This document shows positions 52,684-61,834 of a stretch of 64,000 nucleotides of DNA, piece after piece (the first letter of the stretch is position 1; each line of letters opens with the position of its first letter). Source of the stretch: Lachnoclostridium sp. Marseille-P6806 (GTDB taxonomy: Bacteria; Bacillota; Clostridia; Lachnospirales; Lachnospiraceae); contig NZ_LR130575.1 of the NCBI RefSeq assembly GCF_900625025.1, positions 186,001-250,000 on the forward strand, written 5' to 3'. The translations under genes and the position numbers were made by a program. A model generated the notes under the pieces. That model was not told where the DNA came from. It did no database searches and saw nothing but the letters and a program-made list of their open reading frames with translations.

Positions 52684-54503
52684 TGGTGCTTCTCAGCTGG
52701 GTCTATATCGGAATATTCTGCCTGACGGCGGGAACGGCTGTTTTTACCCTGATCGAGAGAATGACGGGAGTGAGAGCCGCTGGCTTCCGTTCGGTCACGG
52801 CGACGGTGATGTGCGGGCTGACCGCGCTTACGGTCGCGGCGGAATGGTTCAGTCTCTTTGCCGGGATCGGAGCGCTCTGTCATCTTGCGTTTCTTTCTCT
52901 TCTTCTGCTGTGCGTGATTTTCTCACGAAAACTGCGCGGAGAACTGCGGGAGAGGGCGCGGCGGGTGATCCGTCTCATGCGGCTCCGGGAGGGCGCGTTC
53001 TGCGTTCTTCTGCTTTTTGTGATTGCTTTTTTCTCCTCACGGGGAAGCTTCCACACGGATACCAATATTTACCACGCGCAGGCGATCCGGATCATCGAGG
53101 AGTATGGAGCCGTCCGGGGAATTGCCAATCTGCAGCTTCATTTCGGCTACAACAGCGCCTATCTTGTGCTCTGCGCGTTTTTTACGCTGCGCTGGCTGCT
53201 GCCGCAGGCTCTGCACACAGTCACCGGATTTCTTGCGGCGCTGCTTCTGTGCTATGCCTGCCGGGGATTGCTCCGTTCGGTGCGGAGCAGGGGGCTGCGC
53301 GCGTCGGACGGAGCGCGGACGGCCCTGCTTTTCTATGTCATGACCAATCTGACGGGGCTGATGTCGCCGGCGACGGATTACGGTACGCTGCTGTTTGTGC
53401 ATTATCTCCTGTGTGCGTGGCTGGAGCTGAAAGAGAGGGAGCAGGCGGCAGGAGCCCCGGCCGCCCGGACGGAAAAGGCGAGCGGGGACGAGCTCCCCTC
53501 CTACTGTGCGCTCTCGGTGCTCGCGCTGTTTGCCGCCGGTTTGAAGCTGTCGTCTGCGCTGCTTTCCCTGCTTGTGCTTTATCCGGTCTGCATCGGCATC
53601 AGGCGGAGAAAAGGAAAGTGGCTCGTGCCGTTTTTTCTTATGGGAATGGTCAGCTTCATTCCTTTCCTTATCCGGAATGTCGTGCTGTCGGGCTGGCTTG
53701 TGTACCCCTTTGAGGCGCTGGATTTCTTTTCCGTGCCGTGGAAGGTGCCGGCCGAATATTCCCGGGTGGATTCTGCGCAGATCAAGGTATGGGGGAGATG
53801 CCTCTATGATACGGCGCTTGCTGACACGCCGTTGCGCGGATGGCTGCCGGTCTGGTGGGAGGCGCAGCCGCACTATGCGCAGATGCTGATTTATGCGAAT
53901 TTCCTGTCCCCGGTGCTTCTGGCTTCGGCTTTTTTTCTGCGGCTTCGCCGGATACGGCAGGAAAGGCGCGGGGGGACGGCGGACAAAGCGGCCGGCGGAG
54001 AACGGATTTTTCAGGGAAGCCTTGCGGTTTATCTGCTTGCGGTGACGGCCTCCATGGCGCTCTGGTTTTTTACAGCACCCTTTGTCCGGTATGGACTGGC
54101 TTTTCTCCTGACGCTTCCGCTGGTTTCCGCAGGGGATTTTATCGAAGAGCTCCGCGGTACGCCGGGGACGCTGTGGCGGATTCCGGGCGTGTTTGCCGCC
54201 GTGTGCACCGGGATCTGCTTCGGCGCGTGGATTGACAACTATGCCATGGATGCGCTGGTATTTATCAAGGGAAATCTGGCAGAGCCCTATTATGTTGTAC
54301 AGAAGCCGTTTGAAAACCGGCCGGAGGAGGCGATTGCCCTTACCGGCGCTTCGAAGGCGGGGGAGGGCGGCATTGTCGTCTACTGTCCTCTGGAAGAGGA
54401 AATGAACAGCTATTATGTCTTTCCGAGCTCGGCATACCGTTTCATGATCGACCGGACGGAGCCGATGGGAGAGACGGTGAGGGATGGCTTCCGGGCAAAG
54501 TGA
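52677..54503 (+). CDS. LIC_10190-like GT-C membrane protein
   Basis: A 608-residue polytopic protein with twelve or more helices. FHTDTNIYHAQAIRIIEEYG and VRGIANLQLHFGYNSAYLVL match the 'D...YH.q.i.W..E.g.v.GlaNLh.rfG.NS' pattern of the LIC_10190 family, a GT-C-like group found near surface-sugar genes. The ~60-residue C-terminal part is soluble and outside. The ATG overlaps thiN by seven bases. It is likely to use a polyprenyl-linked sugar. It may work with the following membrane protein and GtrA. Confidence 0.72.
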   Translation: MLMVLLSWVYIGIFCLTAGTAVFTLIERMTGVRAAGFRSVTATVMCGLTALTVAAEWFSLFAGIGALCHLAFLSLLLLCVIFSRKLRGELRERARRVIRLMRLREGAFCVLLLFVIAFFSSRGSFHTDTNIYHAQAIRIIEEYGAVRGIANLQLHFGYNSAYLVLCAFFTLRWLLPQALHTVTGFLAALLLCYACRGLLRSVRSRGLRASDGARTALLFYVMTNLTGLMSPATDYGTLLFVHYLLCAWLELKEREQAAGAPAARTEKASGDELPSYCALSVLALFAAGLKLSSALLSLLVLYPVCIGIRRRKGKWLVPFFLMGMVSFIPFLIRNVVLSGWLVYPFEALDFFSVPWKVPAEYSRVDSAQIKVWGRCLYDTALADTPLRGWLPVWWEAQPHYAQMLIYANFLSPVLLASAFFLRLRRIRQERRGGTADKAAGGERIFQGSLAVYLLAVTASMALWFFTAPFVRYGLAFLLTLPLVSAGDFIEELRGTPGTLWRIPGVFAAVCTGICFGAWIDNYAMDALVFIKGNLAEPYYVVQKPFENRPEEAIALTGASKAGEGGIVVYCPLEEEMNSYYVFPSSAYRFMIDRTEPMGETVRDGFRAK

Positions 54504-54569
54504 AGAACTTCCGCACGGTCCACAGTCTCCGGCCGCGCCGACAGAGAAAGGACGGGACAGGGTACGGAT

Positions 54570-56381
54570 ATGAAAAGCGTTTTCGGAGGAATGTCAAAGC
54601 TTATTGCCGTTTTCTTTCTGATCATCAATGCCGTTCTGTTTGTCCGGTCGCTGTTTTGTTACCGGAGCGTCAATTTTCTAAGCTATGAGCTGATGACGGC
54701 CCCGGTGTACCGCAGCCCTCTGGCAGTGCTTCCTGCGCTCGTGCTTTTTGCCGCAGCGCTGCTCCTCCTGCGCGGTGTTCCCCTCCGGGCGGCGCGGTGC
54801 CTGGTTCTGCTGGAGGCGGCAGCGGAGTTTTGTCTGGCGCTCCTTTGGTGCAAGCTGAATACCTATCCGGCGCTTTCGGATCAGAAGACCGTATGGGCGA
54901 ACGCGGGGCTCATTGCGACGGGCTACGGGCCGCATTTTGATGCGGAATATTACAGCTTTTATCCGCATCAGCGAAGCATGACCATGGTCTTTTCGTGGCT
55001 GATTAAAATGACGGGGCGGGAATCGGAGGCGCTTCTCAATGTGGCCAATGCCGCTGGTGCGGCTCTGATTGTCGTGATGACGGCGCTTCTTGTAAAGGAG
55101 CTTACGGGGGAGGAACGGCTCGCTCCTGCGGGGAGCACGCTGGCGTTCAGCTTTGTCTCCTTATTGTTGTACTGCTCATATATCTACGGAACCGTACTCA
55201 GTCTTACCTTTGCGGCATCGGGCTTCTGGTTTGCTCTGCGGCTTCGGAGAGCATTTATGCGGGGAAAGCTTCCGCGTCTCCGCTTTACTCTTGATGCGCT
55301 CGGGGCGGCCGGGAGCCTTGCATTGTCCTGCGCGCTGTATTCCTCCATGCGGATTGCGGTGCTCGCGGCGGTTATCTTTCTTGTGTCCGCGCTGCTCCCG
55401 GAGCTGCACAGGGAGCGCGCCGGAAATGCCGGAGAGGAAAGCCGGGGGCTTGTTTCCGGCCGGCTTTTTGCTGCTTTTGCCTCGCCCATGCTGATACTTC
55501 TGCTGTCCCTGGGACTGCCGGGGCTGGCTGCTTTGCAGTTTGATCGATGCACCGGTTACCGGAGCAATGGCGGTTTTCCAGTCTCGACATGGGTCAGTAT
55601 GGGGATTTCGTCCAATGCCGCAGATCCGGAGAGCATTCCCGGGGGTTATGACAAGAGTCCGGTTCGCCTCTATGAGGAAACGGGAGGGGATATGGAGCAG
55701 ATGGACCGGATTGCGAAGGAACGCATCCGGACGGTGCTTGCGGAATATCGGAGCGGAGAGCGGTCGGCGGATTTTTTCCGCAAAAAGCTTGAATATGAAT
55801 GGCTGGACCCCTGGTTCGGAGGGGCCCAGATGACCTGCTCGCTCTGGATGGGAGATGACTTTCCGATCAGCGCGGCTTTCCGGGCGCTGCTGACCGGCCC
55901 CGTGATGCCGGCCCTGCAGGGCTTTCTTGCCATTCTTCTCTCTTTTGTTTATGGTATGGCGGCGGTGAACGCGCTGTTTCAGCTCCTTGACCGTTCGGCG
56001 GAGGGGATGCCGGCGGATTTTCTGCCGGAGCTGTATTTTCTCGGCGGTTTTCTGTTTCAGATTGTATGGGAAGCAAATTCCCGATATTGCCTGCCGTACT
56101 ATGTCCTGCTTTTCCCTCTGGCGCTCCACGGACTGGAAAGGCTGCGGACAGCTTTTTTTCATCACGGCAAATTTCATCATGGCGGTTTCCGCCGTGGCGG
56201 TTCCCCTAAGTTGAATCATCCCGGCCGATGTAGTAGAATAAGCCCGGTTTCCATTCGTGAAACCGGATTTATGCTTGCGATTGTGCGCCGCGTATGTTCT
56301 GCGGCGGGTGAATGGAGCGCGCTGCGGCAGGAAGCGTCTGCGCGGCGGTTTCAGAACAGAACGAAGGAGAGATATTTATGA
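54570..56381 (+). CDS. GT-C-like membrane protein with a read-through-like tail
   Basis: A 603-residue membrane protein with about eleven helices. ATGYGPHFDAEYYSFYPHQRS is an early Asp-containing loop followed by the 'YPHQ' element seen in PMT-like GT-C transferases, and WEANSRYCLPYYVLLFPLAL is the typical last-helix region ('ARY.lP..P'). After that, the last ~75 residues (from HHGKFHHGGFRRGG on) are basic, repetitive and overlap a promoter-like sequence and a hairpin of gpmI, so the original stop was probably lost. The ribosome binding site is weak. It overlaps the gpmI start by ATGA. Confidence 0.68.
   Translation: MKSVFGGMSKLIAVFFLIINAVLFVRSLFCYRSVNFLSYELMTAPVYRSPLAVLPALVLFAAALLLLRGVPLRAARCLVLLEAAAEFCLALLWCKLNTYPALSDQKTVWANAGLIATGYGPHFDAEYYSFYPHQRSMTMVFSWLIKMTGRESEALLNVANAAGAALIVVMTALLVKELTGEERLAPAGSTLAFSFVSLLLYCSYIYGTVLSLTFAASGFWFALRLRRAFMRGKLPRLRFTLDALGAAGSLALSCALYSSMRIAVLAAVIFLVSALLPELHRERAGNAGEESRGLVSGRLFAAFASPMLILLLSLGLPGLAALQFDRCTGYRSNGGFPVSTWVSMGISSNAADPESIPGGYDKSPVRLYEETGGDMEQMDRIAKERIRTVLAEYRSGERSADFFRKKLEYEWLDPWFGGAQMTCSLWMGDDFPISAAFRALLTGPVMPALQGFLAILLSFVYGMAAVNALFQLLDRSAEGMPADFLPELYFLGGFLFQIVWEANSRYCLPYYVLLFPLALHGLERLRTAFFHHGKFHHGGFRRGGSPKLNHPGRCSRISPVSIRETGFMLAIVRRVCSAAGEWSALRQEASARRFQNRTKERYL
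56211..56266 (+). promoter_or_regulatory. Promoter and hairpin in front of gpmI
   Basis: TTGAAT (56211-56216) and TAGAAT (56234-56239) are 17 bases apart. Just after lies CCGGTTTC (56244-56251) pairing with GAAACCGG (56259-56266). Both sit inside the tail of the preceding membrane-protein gene, about 110 bases before the gpmI start. Confidence 0.6.
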
Positions 56382-57949
56382 CAATGGAACACAGACCGGT
56401 TGTTCTTCTGATCCTTGACGGCTATGGCCTCAGCGATGAGAAAGAGCACAATGCAGTGGCGCTGGCAAATACGCCGGTGATGGACGAGCTCGAGCGGAGC
56501 TGTCCCTTTGTGAAGGGCTATGCGAGCGGCATGTCGGTCGGACTTCCCGACGGGCAGATGGGCAATTCGGAGGTCGGCCACATGAATATGGGGGCGGGCC
56601 GCATCATTTATCAGGATCTGACTCGGATCACCAAGGAAATTCAGGACGGGGATTTTTTCCGGAATCCGGAGCTGCTGGCGGCGATGGAGAATGTGAAGAA
56701 GACCGGCGGCGATCTTCATCTGTTCGGGCTTCTCTCGGACGGCGGCGTTCACAGCCACAATACGCATGTCTATGCTCTGCTGGAAATGGCGAAGCGTGAA
56801 GGCCTCTCGAACGTCTATGTGGACTGCTTCCTCGACGGCCGCGACACGCCCCCGAAGAGCGGCGTGGATTTTCTTGCGGCGCTGGAGAAAAAAATGGCGG
56901 AGATCGGCATCGGACAGATCGCGATGATCAGCGGACGCTACTATGCCATGGACCGGGACAATAACTATGACCGTGTGGCGATCGCCTATGATGCGCTGAC
57001 AAAGGGCGAGGGCGTAACGGCGGCATCCTCAAAGGAAGCGATCGAGCAGTCCTATGCAAAGGATGAGACGGATGAGTTCGTGCGGCCGACCGTGATCATT
57101 CGTGCGGACGGAAGCCCGCGTTCCGTGATCAAGGACGGGGACTCCGTGATTTTCTTTAATTTCCGCCCGGATCGTGCCCGTGAGATCACGCACTGCTTCT
57201 GTGATGATGCCTTTGATAAATTCGACGCGCTGGAGAGAGGCCCGCGCGGCCGCCGGCCGGAGGTCTGCTTCGTCTGCTTCAAGGATTACGACCCGACGAT
57301 CCCGAATAAGAGCATCGCGTTCAAGAAGGTCGAGATCAGGAATACGTTCGGCGAGTGGCTGGCGGCAAAGGGCTACACGCAGCTTCGCCTCGCGGAGACG
57401 GAGAAGTACGCGCATGTCACATTCTTCTTCAACGGAGGGGTGGAGGAGCCCAATCCGAATGAGGATAGGATTCTTGTCAATTCGCCCAAGGATGTTCCGA
57501 CTTACGATCTCAAGCCGGAGATGAGCGCGCCGGAGGTCTGCGATCATCTGGTCGAGGCCATCGGCGGCGGAAAGTACGATGTGATCGTGTGCAATTTTGC
57601 AAACCCCGATATGGTCGGACACACCGGCGTCGAGTCGGCGGCGATCAAAGCGGTCGAGACGGTCGACGAGTGTGTCGGCCGGGCCGTCGCGGCGGTAAGA
57701 GAGCAGAACGGCGTGATGTTCATTCTCGCGGATCACGGCAACTGTGAGAAGATGTGGAATGAGGAGACGGGCGCTCCGTTCACGGCGCACACCACGAATC
57801 CGGTTCCGTTTATTCTGGTGAATGCGGACGAGGGGACGACGCTCCGTGAGGGCGGTGTTCTGGCGGATGTGGTGCCGACGCTGATCGAGCTCATGGGAGA
57901 GGATCAGCCGGAAGAAATGACCGGCAGGAGCCTCCTTGTGAAGCGCTGA
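56378..57949 (+). CDS. gpmI: 2,3-bisphosphoglycerate-independent phosphoglycerate mutase
   Basis: A 523-residue Mn-dependent glycolytic enzyme interconverting 3- and 2-phosphoglycerate. LLILDGYGLSD holds the first metal aspartate, QMGNSEVGHMNMGAGR the catalytic Ser64, LLSDGGVHSH, CFLDGRDTPPKSG, GRYYAMDRDNNYDR and NFRPDRAREI bind substrate, and ILADHGNCEKM is the C-terminal metal site. Length is close to the usual ~510. GAAGGAGAG precedes ATG 56378; the frame is open a little upstream but lies inside the previous gene. It is monocistronic with a hairpin-plus-T-run terminator. Confidence 0.98.
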   Translation: MTMEHRPVVLLILDGYGLSDEKEHNAVALANTPVMDELERSCPFVKGYASGMSVGLPDGQMGNSEVGHMNMGAGRIIYQDLTRITKEIQDGDFFRNPELLAAMENVKKTGGDLHLFGLLSDGGVHSHNTHVYALLEMAKREGLSNVYVDCFLDGRDTPPKSGVDFLAALEKKMAEIGIGQIAMISGRYYAMDRDNNYDRVAIAYDALTKGEGVTAASSKEAIEQSYAKDETDEFVRPTVIIRADGSPRSVIKDGDSVIFFNFRPDRAREITHCFCDDAFDKFDALERGPRGRRPEVCFVCFKDYDPTIPNKSIAFKKVEIRNTFGEWLAAKGYTQLRLAETEKYAHVTFFFNGGVEEPNPNEDRILVNSPKDVPTYDLKPEMSAPEVCDHLVEAIGGGKYDVIVCNFANPDMVGHTGVESAAIKAVETVDECVGRAVAAVREQNGVMFILADHGNCEKMWNEETGAPFTAHTTNPVPFILVNADEGTTLREGGVLADVVPTLIELMGEDQPEEMTGRSLLVKR

Positions 57950-58044
57950 TTCCGGCGACACTGATCCGAAAGACTTTATTTTTATAGAAGAAAGAACTGC
58001 CGGCAGCCCGGTGAAACGATCACAGCGGCTGTCCGGGAAAGAAA

Positions 58045-58086
58045 AGCTCTCTGTATGCTCCGATGTGAGGATACAGAGGGCTTTTT
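58045..58086 (+). terminator. Terminator after gpmI
   Basis: AGCTCTCTGTAT (58045-58056) pairs with ATACAGAGGGCT (58071-58082), one G-U pair, followed by a T-run to 58086. Confidence 0.85.
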
Positions 58087-58126
58087 GATGCGAAATGGAG
58101 GCTGATGGGCGATTTTTATGATGTGC

Positions 58127-58181
58127 TTGCATATTATTGGAATTCTGTTATGATTATGTGTACTAGGACAACTAATACACG
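58127..58181 (+). promoter_or_regulatory. Promoter and GntR operator of the YtrA-type operon
   Basis: TTGCAT (58127-58132) and TATGAT (58150-58155) have a 17-base spacer. Directly after the -10 box lies the inverted repeat GTGTAnTAG-n5-CTAnTACAC (58159-58181), which matches the dyad type bound by YtrA-subfamily GntR regulators. Its place at the +1 site suggests autorepression of the operon. Confidence 0.78.
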
Positions 58182-58219
58182 CAAGACGTATGCTGTTTTA
58201 CGGAAAGGAGGCCGTGCAA

Positions 58220-58600
58220 ATGTCGATTCGACTGAACTATCAGGACGGTCGGCCTATTTACGAGCAGATTGTTGAGGAGTATAAACGTCTGATTCTGAAA
58301 GGAGTGCTGCTACCGGACGAGCAGATGCCGTCGGTGCGGAATCTTGCGGTGGAGCTTTCCGCGAACCCGAATACCGTACAGAAAGCCTATACAGAGCTGG
58401 AGCGGCAGGGCTTTCTGTATGTGGTCAAGGGGCGCGGCAATTTCATCAGCGGGGACAGCTCTCTGCGGGAGGCCAAGAAACGGGAGATGCAAAAACAGCT
58501 GAATCGTCTGCTGGAAGAGGCGGACGAGCTGGGAATCGCAAGAAGCGAGCTGCTGGAGGGAGTTCGGCAGCATGCAGGAGGATTGGATTGCCATGATTGA
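58220..58600 (+). CDS. GntR-family regulator, YtrA subfamily
   Basis: A 126-residue repressor. The winged-helix GntR domain has RPIYEQIVEEYKRLILKGVL, LPDEQMPSVRNLAVELSANP and NTVQKAYTELERQGF, then a short C-terminal helix pair for dimerisation, the size expected for the YtrA subfamily. AAAGGAGG nine bases upstream fixes ATG 58220; an upstream ATG (58190) would add ten residues. It overlaps the ABC ATPase gene by eight bases. The dyad just upstream is its likely operator. YtrA regulators usually respond to cell-wall antibiotics or compatible stress, which is an inference here. Confidence 0.94.
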   Translation: MSIRLNYQDGRPIYEQIVEEYKRLILKGVLLPDEQMPSVRNLAVELSANPNTVQKAYTELERQGFLYVVKGRGNFISGDSSLREAKKREMQKQLNRLLEEADELGIARSELLEGVRQHAGGLDCHD

Positions 58601-59498
58601 TATGATTGATCTGGAGAAAACATTCGGCGGAATCAAGGCCGTCAATAAGGTCTCTCTGCAGATCAGAGAGAAAGAGGTATTCGGCCTCATCGGGACGAAC
58701 GGGGCAGGAAAATCCACACTGCTTCGCATCATTGCCGGTGTGCTGCGCCCGGATGCGGGGACGGCTCTCGTGGACAGGGAGCTCGTCTACGACAATCCGG
58801 GGATAAAGGAGAGGATGTTTTTCATTGCGGACGAGCCTTACTTTTTCGCGAATGCGACCGGTGAGGACATGAAGAACTATTACAGCAGCGTCTACACGAC
58901 CTTCGACAGAGGGCGCTTTGACCGCCTCATGAAGGATTTCGGTCTGGAACCGCTGCGGCGCATCGCCAATTATTCCAAGGGAATGAAAAAGCAGCTTGCG
59001 GTGATCTGCGGGATCTCGGCGGGCACGAAATACCTGTTCTGCGACGAGACCTTTGACGGTCTTGATCCGGTCATGCGGCAGGGTGTCAAGTCCATTTTTG
59101 CGGCGGATATGTCGGAGCGGGGGCTGACGCCGGTCATTGCGTCGCACAATCTCCGGGAACTTGAGGACATCTGTGATCATGTAGGACTCCTCCATCAGGG
59201 CGGCGTGCTTCTCTCCGAGGATATGGAGGCCATGAAGCTGGGGATCCAGAAAGTGCAGTGCGTGTTCCGCAGCGATCAGGATGCGGCCGCGGCGCTGGAG
59301 GGGATCGAGGTGATGAACCATGAGACCCGCGGCAGGCTGCATACCATCACCGCAAGAGGAACCAGAAGTGAAATTCAGGGACATTTTCAGGGAGTGGAGC
59401 TGACGTTCTTTGAGGTTCTGCCGCTCACTCTGGAAGAGGTATTCATCAGTGAAACGGAGGTAGTCGGCTATGACGTTAAAAAGTTCATCCTCAGCTAA
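58593..59498 (+). CDS. ABC transporter ATP-binding protein (YtrB-like)
   Basis: A 301-residue ABC ATPase. IDLEKTFGGIKAVNKVSLQI begins the domain; Walker A is GLIGTNGAGKST; the signature reads NYSKGMKKQLAVICGI, a departure from LSGGQ that is common in YtrB/EcsA-like exporters; Walker B YLFCDETFDGLDPV and the switch His in IASHNLRELEDICDH follow. About 80 extra residues at the C-terminus form the domain typical of this subgroup. ATG 58593 overlaps the regulator stop; an ATG at 58572 is possible. It pairs with the permease downstream. Confidence 0.93.
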   Translation: MIDMIDLEKTFGGIKAVNKVSLQIREKEVFGLIGTNGAGKSTLLRIIAGVLRPDAGTALVDRELVYDNPGIKERMFFIADEPYFFANATGEDMKNYYSSVYTTFDRGRFDRLMKDFGLEPLRRIANYSKGMKKQLAVICGISAGTKYLFCDETFDGLDPVMRQGVKSIFAADMSERGLTPVIASHNLRELEDICDHVGLLHQGGVLLSEDMEAMKLGIQKVQCVFRSDQDAAAALEGIEVMNHETRGRLHTITARGTRSEIQGHFQGVELTFFEVLPLTLEEVFISETEVVGYDVKKFILS

Positions 59499-61722
59499 TT
59501 TGATTCGTCACGGGGGGAGCGTGACGCAGCGTGAAATCACGCGCAGACGGGTGTGGCCCGCGGCTCTCTCGGCTCTGTTCTACCTTATTTACAATGTAGC
59601 CGGCGTGGTCATGGTGCTGACCCGCACGCGGACGTTCGCACAGATGTACAGTTACAGCGAGACGCAGATTCGTGAGGAGATGGAGGGCTCGGTCAGCCGG
59701 CTCCTCGGGCTTCGCCAGCAGGGGTATCTCTTTGTTATTCTTCTTGCGGTTGTGCTCGCCATTCAGGGATTCTCGTGGCTGGATTCCCGGCAGAAGATCG
59801 ATTTCTATGAGAGTCAGCCGATTTCCCGCAGAACAAGATTCCGTGCGCTGTTTGTCAACAGCTTTCTCATCTTTGCCGTGCCGTATCTCGTGACGCTGGT
59901 TATCGGTATCGCTATTGCGTCCGCCATGGGCGCGATGGAGGGGAGCATCCTGCTCGAGATCGCCTATGTATCGCTCCGGCTGATGATACTCTTCCTTGCG
60001 GTGTATGCGATAGCGGTGCTTGCGACGATACTTACGGGACACGTCATTGTGGCGGTCATAGCGGCGGCGGTTCTTCTCTTTTATGAGCTGGCGCTGTGCT
60101 TTGTTCTGCGGCAGTATATGTCCGCTTTCTTTGCGACCTATTACTACAACAGAAGCGCGCTTCTGCCGAAGCTGTCTCCGATTTTTAACTATCTCAGAAT
60201 CGTGAATACGAGTTCTTCGTTTTTGAGGACGCCGGTAATGGACGCCGGATTTTACTACGGAAGCTATTCTGGTGCTCTTACGATGGGAGAGCTGCATCGT
60301 TATCTGAAAGCGGGCATTCCGGGAGACATCGTGAGCGTCCTGATTTTTCTTGCCGTCGTCGGCCTTGCATATCTCTGTTACAGACGCCGCGGCAATGAGG
60401 CCGCAGGGACGGCGGTTCCTTTCGCATGGGTTCGCATCACGGCAAAGCTGGCGGTTTCGGTGCTCGGCGCTCTGATGACAGGGCTGATGGTTCTGGTGGT
60501 ATTTGAGGCGAGCCGGAGCCGTGAGGTAATGATCATTCTTGTGGCGTCGATGCTTTTTGCGGCGGCGGTGATCTGCTGCGTCATGCAGATCATCTATGAA
60601 TTCAACTTCCGCGCCGTGTTCCACAGCGCATGGATGATCGCCGCGGCGGGGATGCTTACCGTCGCCGTGTTCTGTGTCTTCCGCTATGATTTGGTCTGCT
60701 ATGACAGCTTTCTGCCGGATCCGGATAAGGTCGGGAGCGCGGCGTTCATGCCGCAGGAGTACGCCTCTGCGTATTTTGACGAGGACGGCAGCCCGGTCTA
60801 CGATACGGATCGCTATTTCAGTGACAATATGTTTCTTACGGATGTCACGGCGGTGGAGGCTGTCGCAAGGATCGCGCAGGAGTATACCGTTGAAATGAAA
60901 GCAGCTGCGCCGGGAACGGAGTCGGAGGGAGGCTATCCTGCTGTCATTCTCTACCGCATGAAAGACGGCAGGAAGATATACCGCTCTGTCACGGTGCCGC
61001 TTACCATCGACGAGGGACTGATGAATGCGGTGGTCGGAAGCCGGGAGTTCCGGACGGCCTATTTCTCCTGCTACGGCGACGATGCGATGATGGAAAAGAC
61101 CAAAGCGGGAACGATGGTATACAGCAACGGGCACGGCAATGTTTCCGCAAAAGATACCGACTATCCGGAGTTCCGCGAGGCCTACCAGAGAGATCTGGAG
61201 CATTTTGACTATACAGTGGCGCGCGATACGGAGATTGTCGGAACCCTCTCCCTGAACCGGACGCCGGGGGCGGTGACGGACAGATCGTACGGCGGATATT
61301 ATACAGAGACGTTCCCGATCTACGAGTCCTTTTCCCATTCGGTCGCATGGCTGAAAAAGGCGGGGCTGTGGATTGAAACGGAGCTGAATGCAGAGGATGT
61401 GATCAGCATCGCCGTGACCAATTATCACAGCGAGGTCTATGAGGACAATCCGTCCTATGTCGGAGAACCCACGGTTTCCAAAATTTATACGGATACCGGA
61501 AAGATCCGGCAGCTTCTGAAAGTGATCAAGGCTCCCGGCAGCTTTTCGCGCTACTGGAAAGGGGAGGATCAGGCAGACTACGACTATGATGTTCAGGTGA
61601 CCATCGATCCCGAGAAGAACCGGAACAGCAACAGCGCCTACATCAACAATAATGTCTATTCGTATCAGTTCATGGCGAACGAGGTTCCGTCCTTTGTGGA
61701 GAAAGATACGGCGCTCCGCTGA
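59470..61722 (+). CDS. ABC transporter permease (DUF6449-type)
   Basis: A 750-residue protein. About eleven helices fill residues 30-420: LDSRQKIDFYESQPISRRTR after the second helix is the ABC-2-like coupling block, and AFPYLVTLVIGI-like helices follow. The last ~320 residues form a large outside domain (from DLVCYDSFLPDPDKVGS on), the arrangement of DUF6449-containing permeases in Lachnospiraceae. CGGAGG precedes ATG 59470, and the gene overlaps the ATPase by 29 bases. The pump probably exports or senses a cell-envelope compound; the substrate is unknown. Confidence 0.85.
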   Translation: MTLKSSSSANLIRHGGSVTQREITRRRVWPAALSALFYLIYNVAGVVMVLTRTRTFAQMYSYSETQIREEMEGSVSRLLGLRQQGYLFVILLAVVLAIQGFSWLDSRQKIDFYESQPISRRTRFRALFVNSFLIFAVPYLVTLVIGIAIASAMGAMEGSILLEIAYVSLRLMILFLAVYAIAVLATILTGHVIVAVIAAAVLLFYELALCFVLRQYMSAFFATYYYNRSALLPKLSPIFNYLRIVNTSSSFLRTPVMDAGFYYGSYSGALTMGELHRYLKAGIPGDIVSVLIFLAVVGLAYLCYRRRGNEAAGTAVPFAWVRITAKLAVSVLGALMTGLMVLVVFEASRSREVMIILVASMLFAAAVICCVMQIIYEFNFRAVFHSAWMIAAAGMLTVAVFCVFRYDLVCYDSFLPDPDKVGSAAFMPQEYASAYFDEDGSPVYDTDRYFSDNMFLTDVTAVEAVARIAQEYTVEMKAAAPGTESEGGYPAVILYRMKDGRKIYRSVTVPLTIDEGLMNAVVGSREFRTAYFSCYGDDAMMEKTKAGTMVYSNGHGNVSAKDTDYPEFREAYQRDLEHFDYTVARDTEIVGTLSLNRTPGAVTDRSYGGYYTETFPIYESFSHSVAWLKKAGLWIETELNAEDVISIAVTNYHSEVYEDNPSYVGEPTVSKIYTDTGKIRQLLKVIKAPGSFSRYWKGEDQADYDYDVQVTIDPEKNRNSNSAYINNNVYSYQFMANEVPSFVEKDTALR

Positions 61723-61727
61723 CCGTC

Positions 61728-61756
61728 TTGTCACGGGGAAAAGGATATGATATCAT
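61728..61756 (+). promoter_or_regulatory. Promoter for secG
   Basis: TTGTCA (61728-61733) and TATCAT (61751-61756) are 17 bases apart, starting five bases after the permease stop. About 75 bases of leader precede secG; no tRNA fold was found in it. Confidence 0.72.
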
Positions 61757-61834
61757 AACAACCGTTGCAGAGCGGAGGTATCGGAAAACAATTGCGTTGC
61801 GTGCCTGCGGCTTGTCTGCGGGCGGGAGAGAAGC

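Noticed and set aside
59491-61734. 747-codon open frame antisense to the ABC permease
   Set aside because: No family motifs, His/Arg-rich composition typical of GC-rich antisense shadows, and no ribosome binding site; the + strand permease has clear helices.
61757-61834. Possible tRNA in the secG leader
   Set aside because: No cloverleaf with acceptor and T-arm could be drawn.
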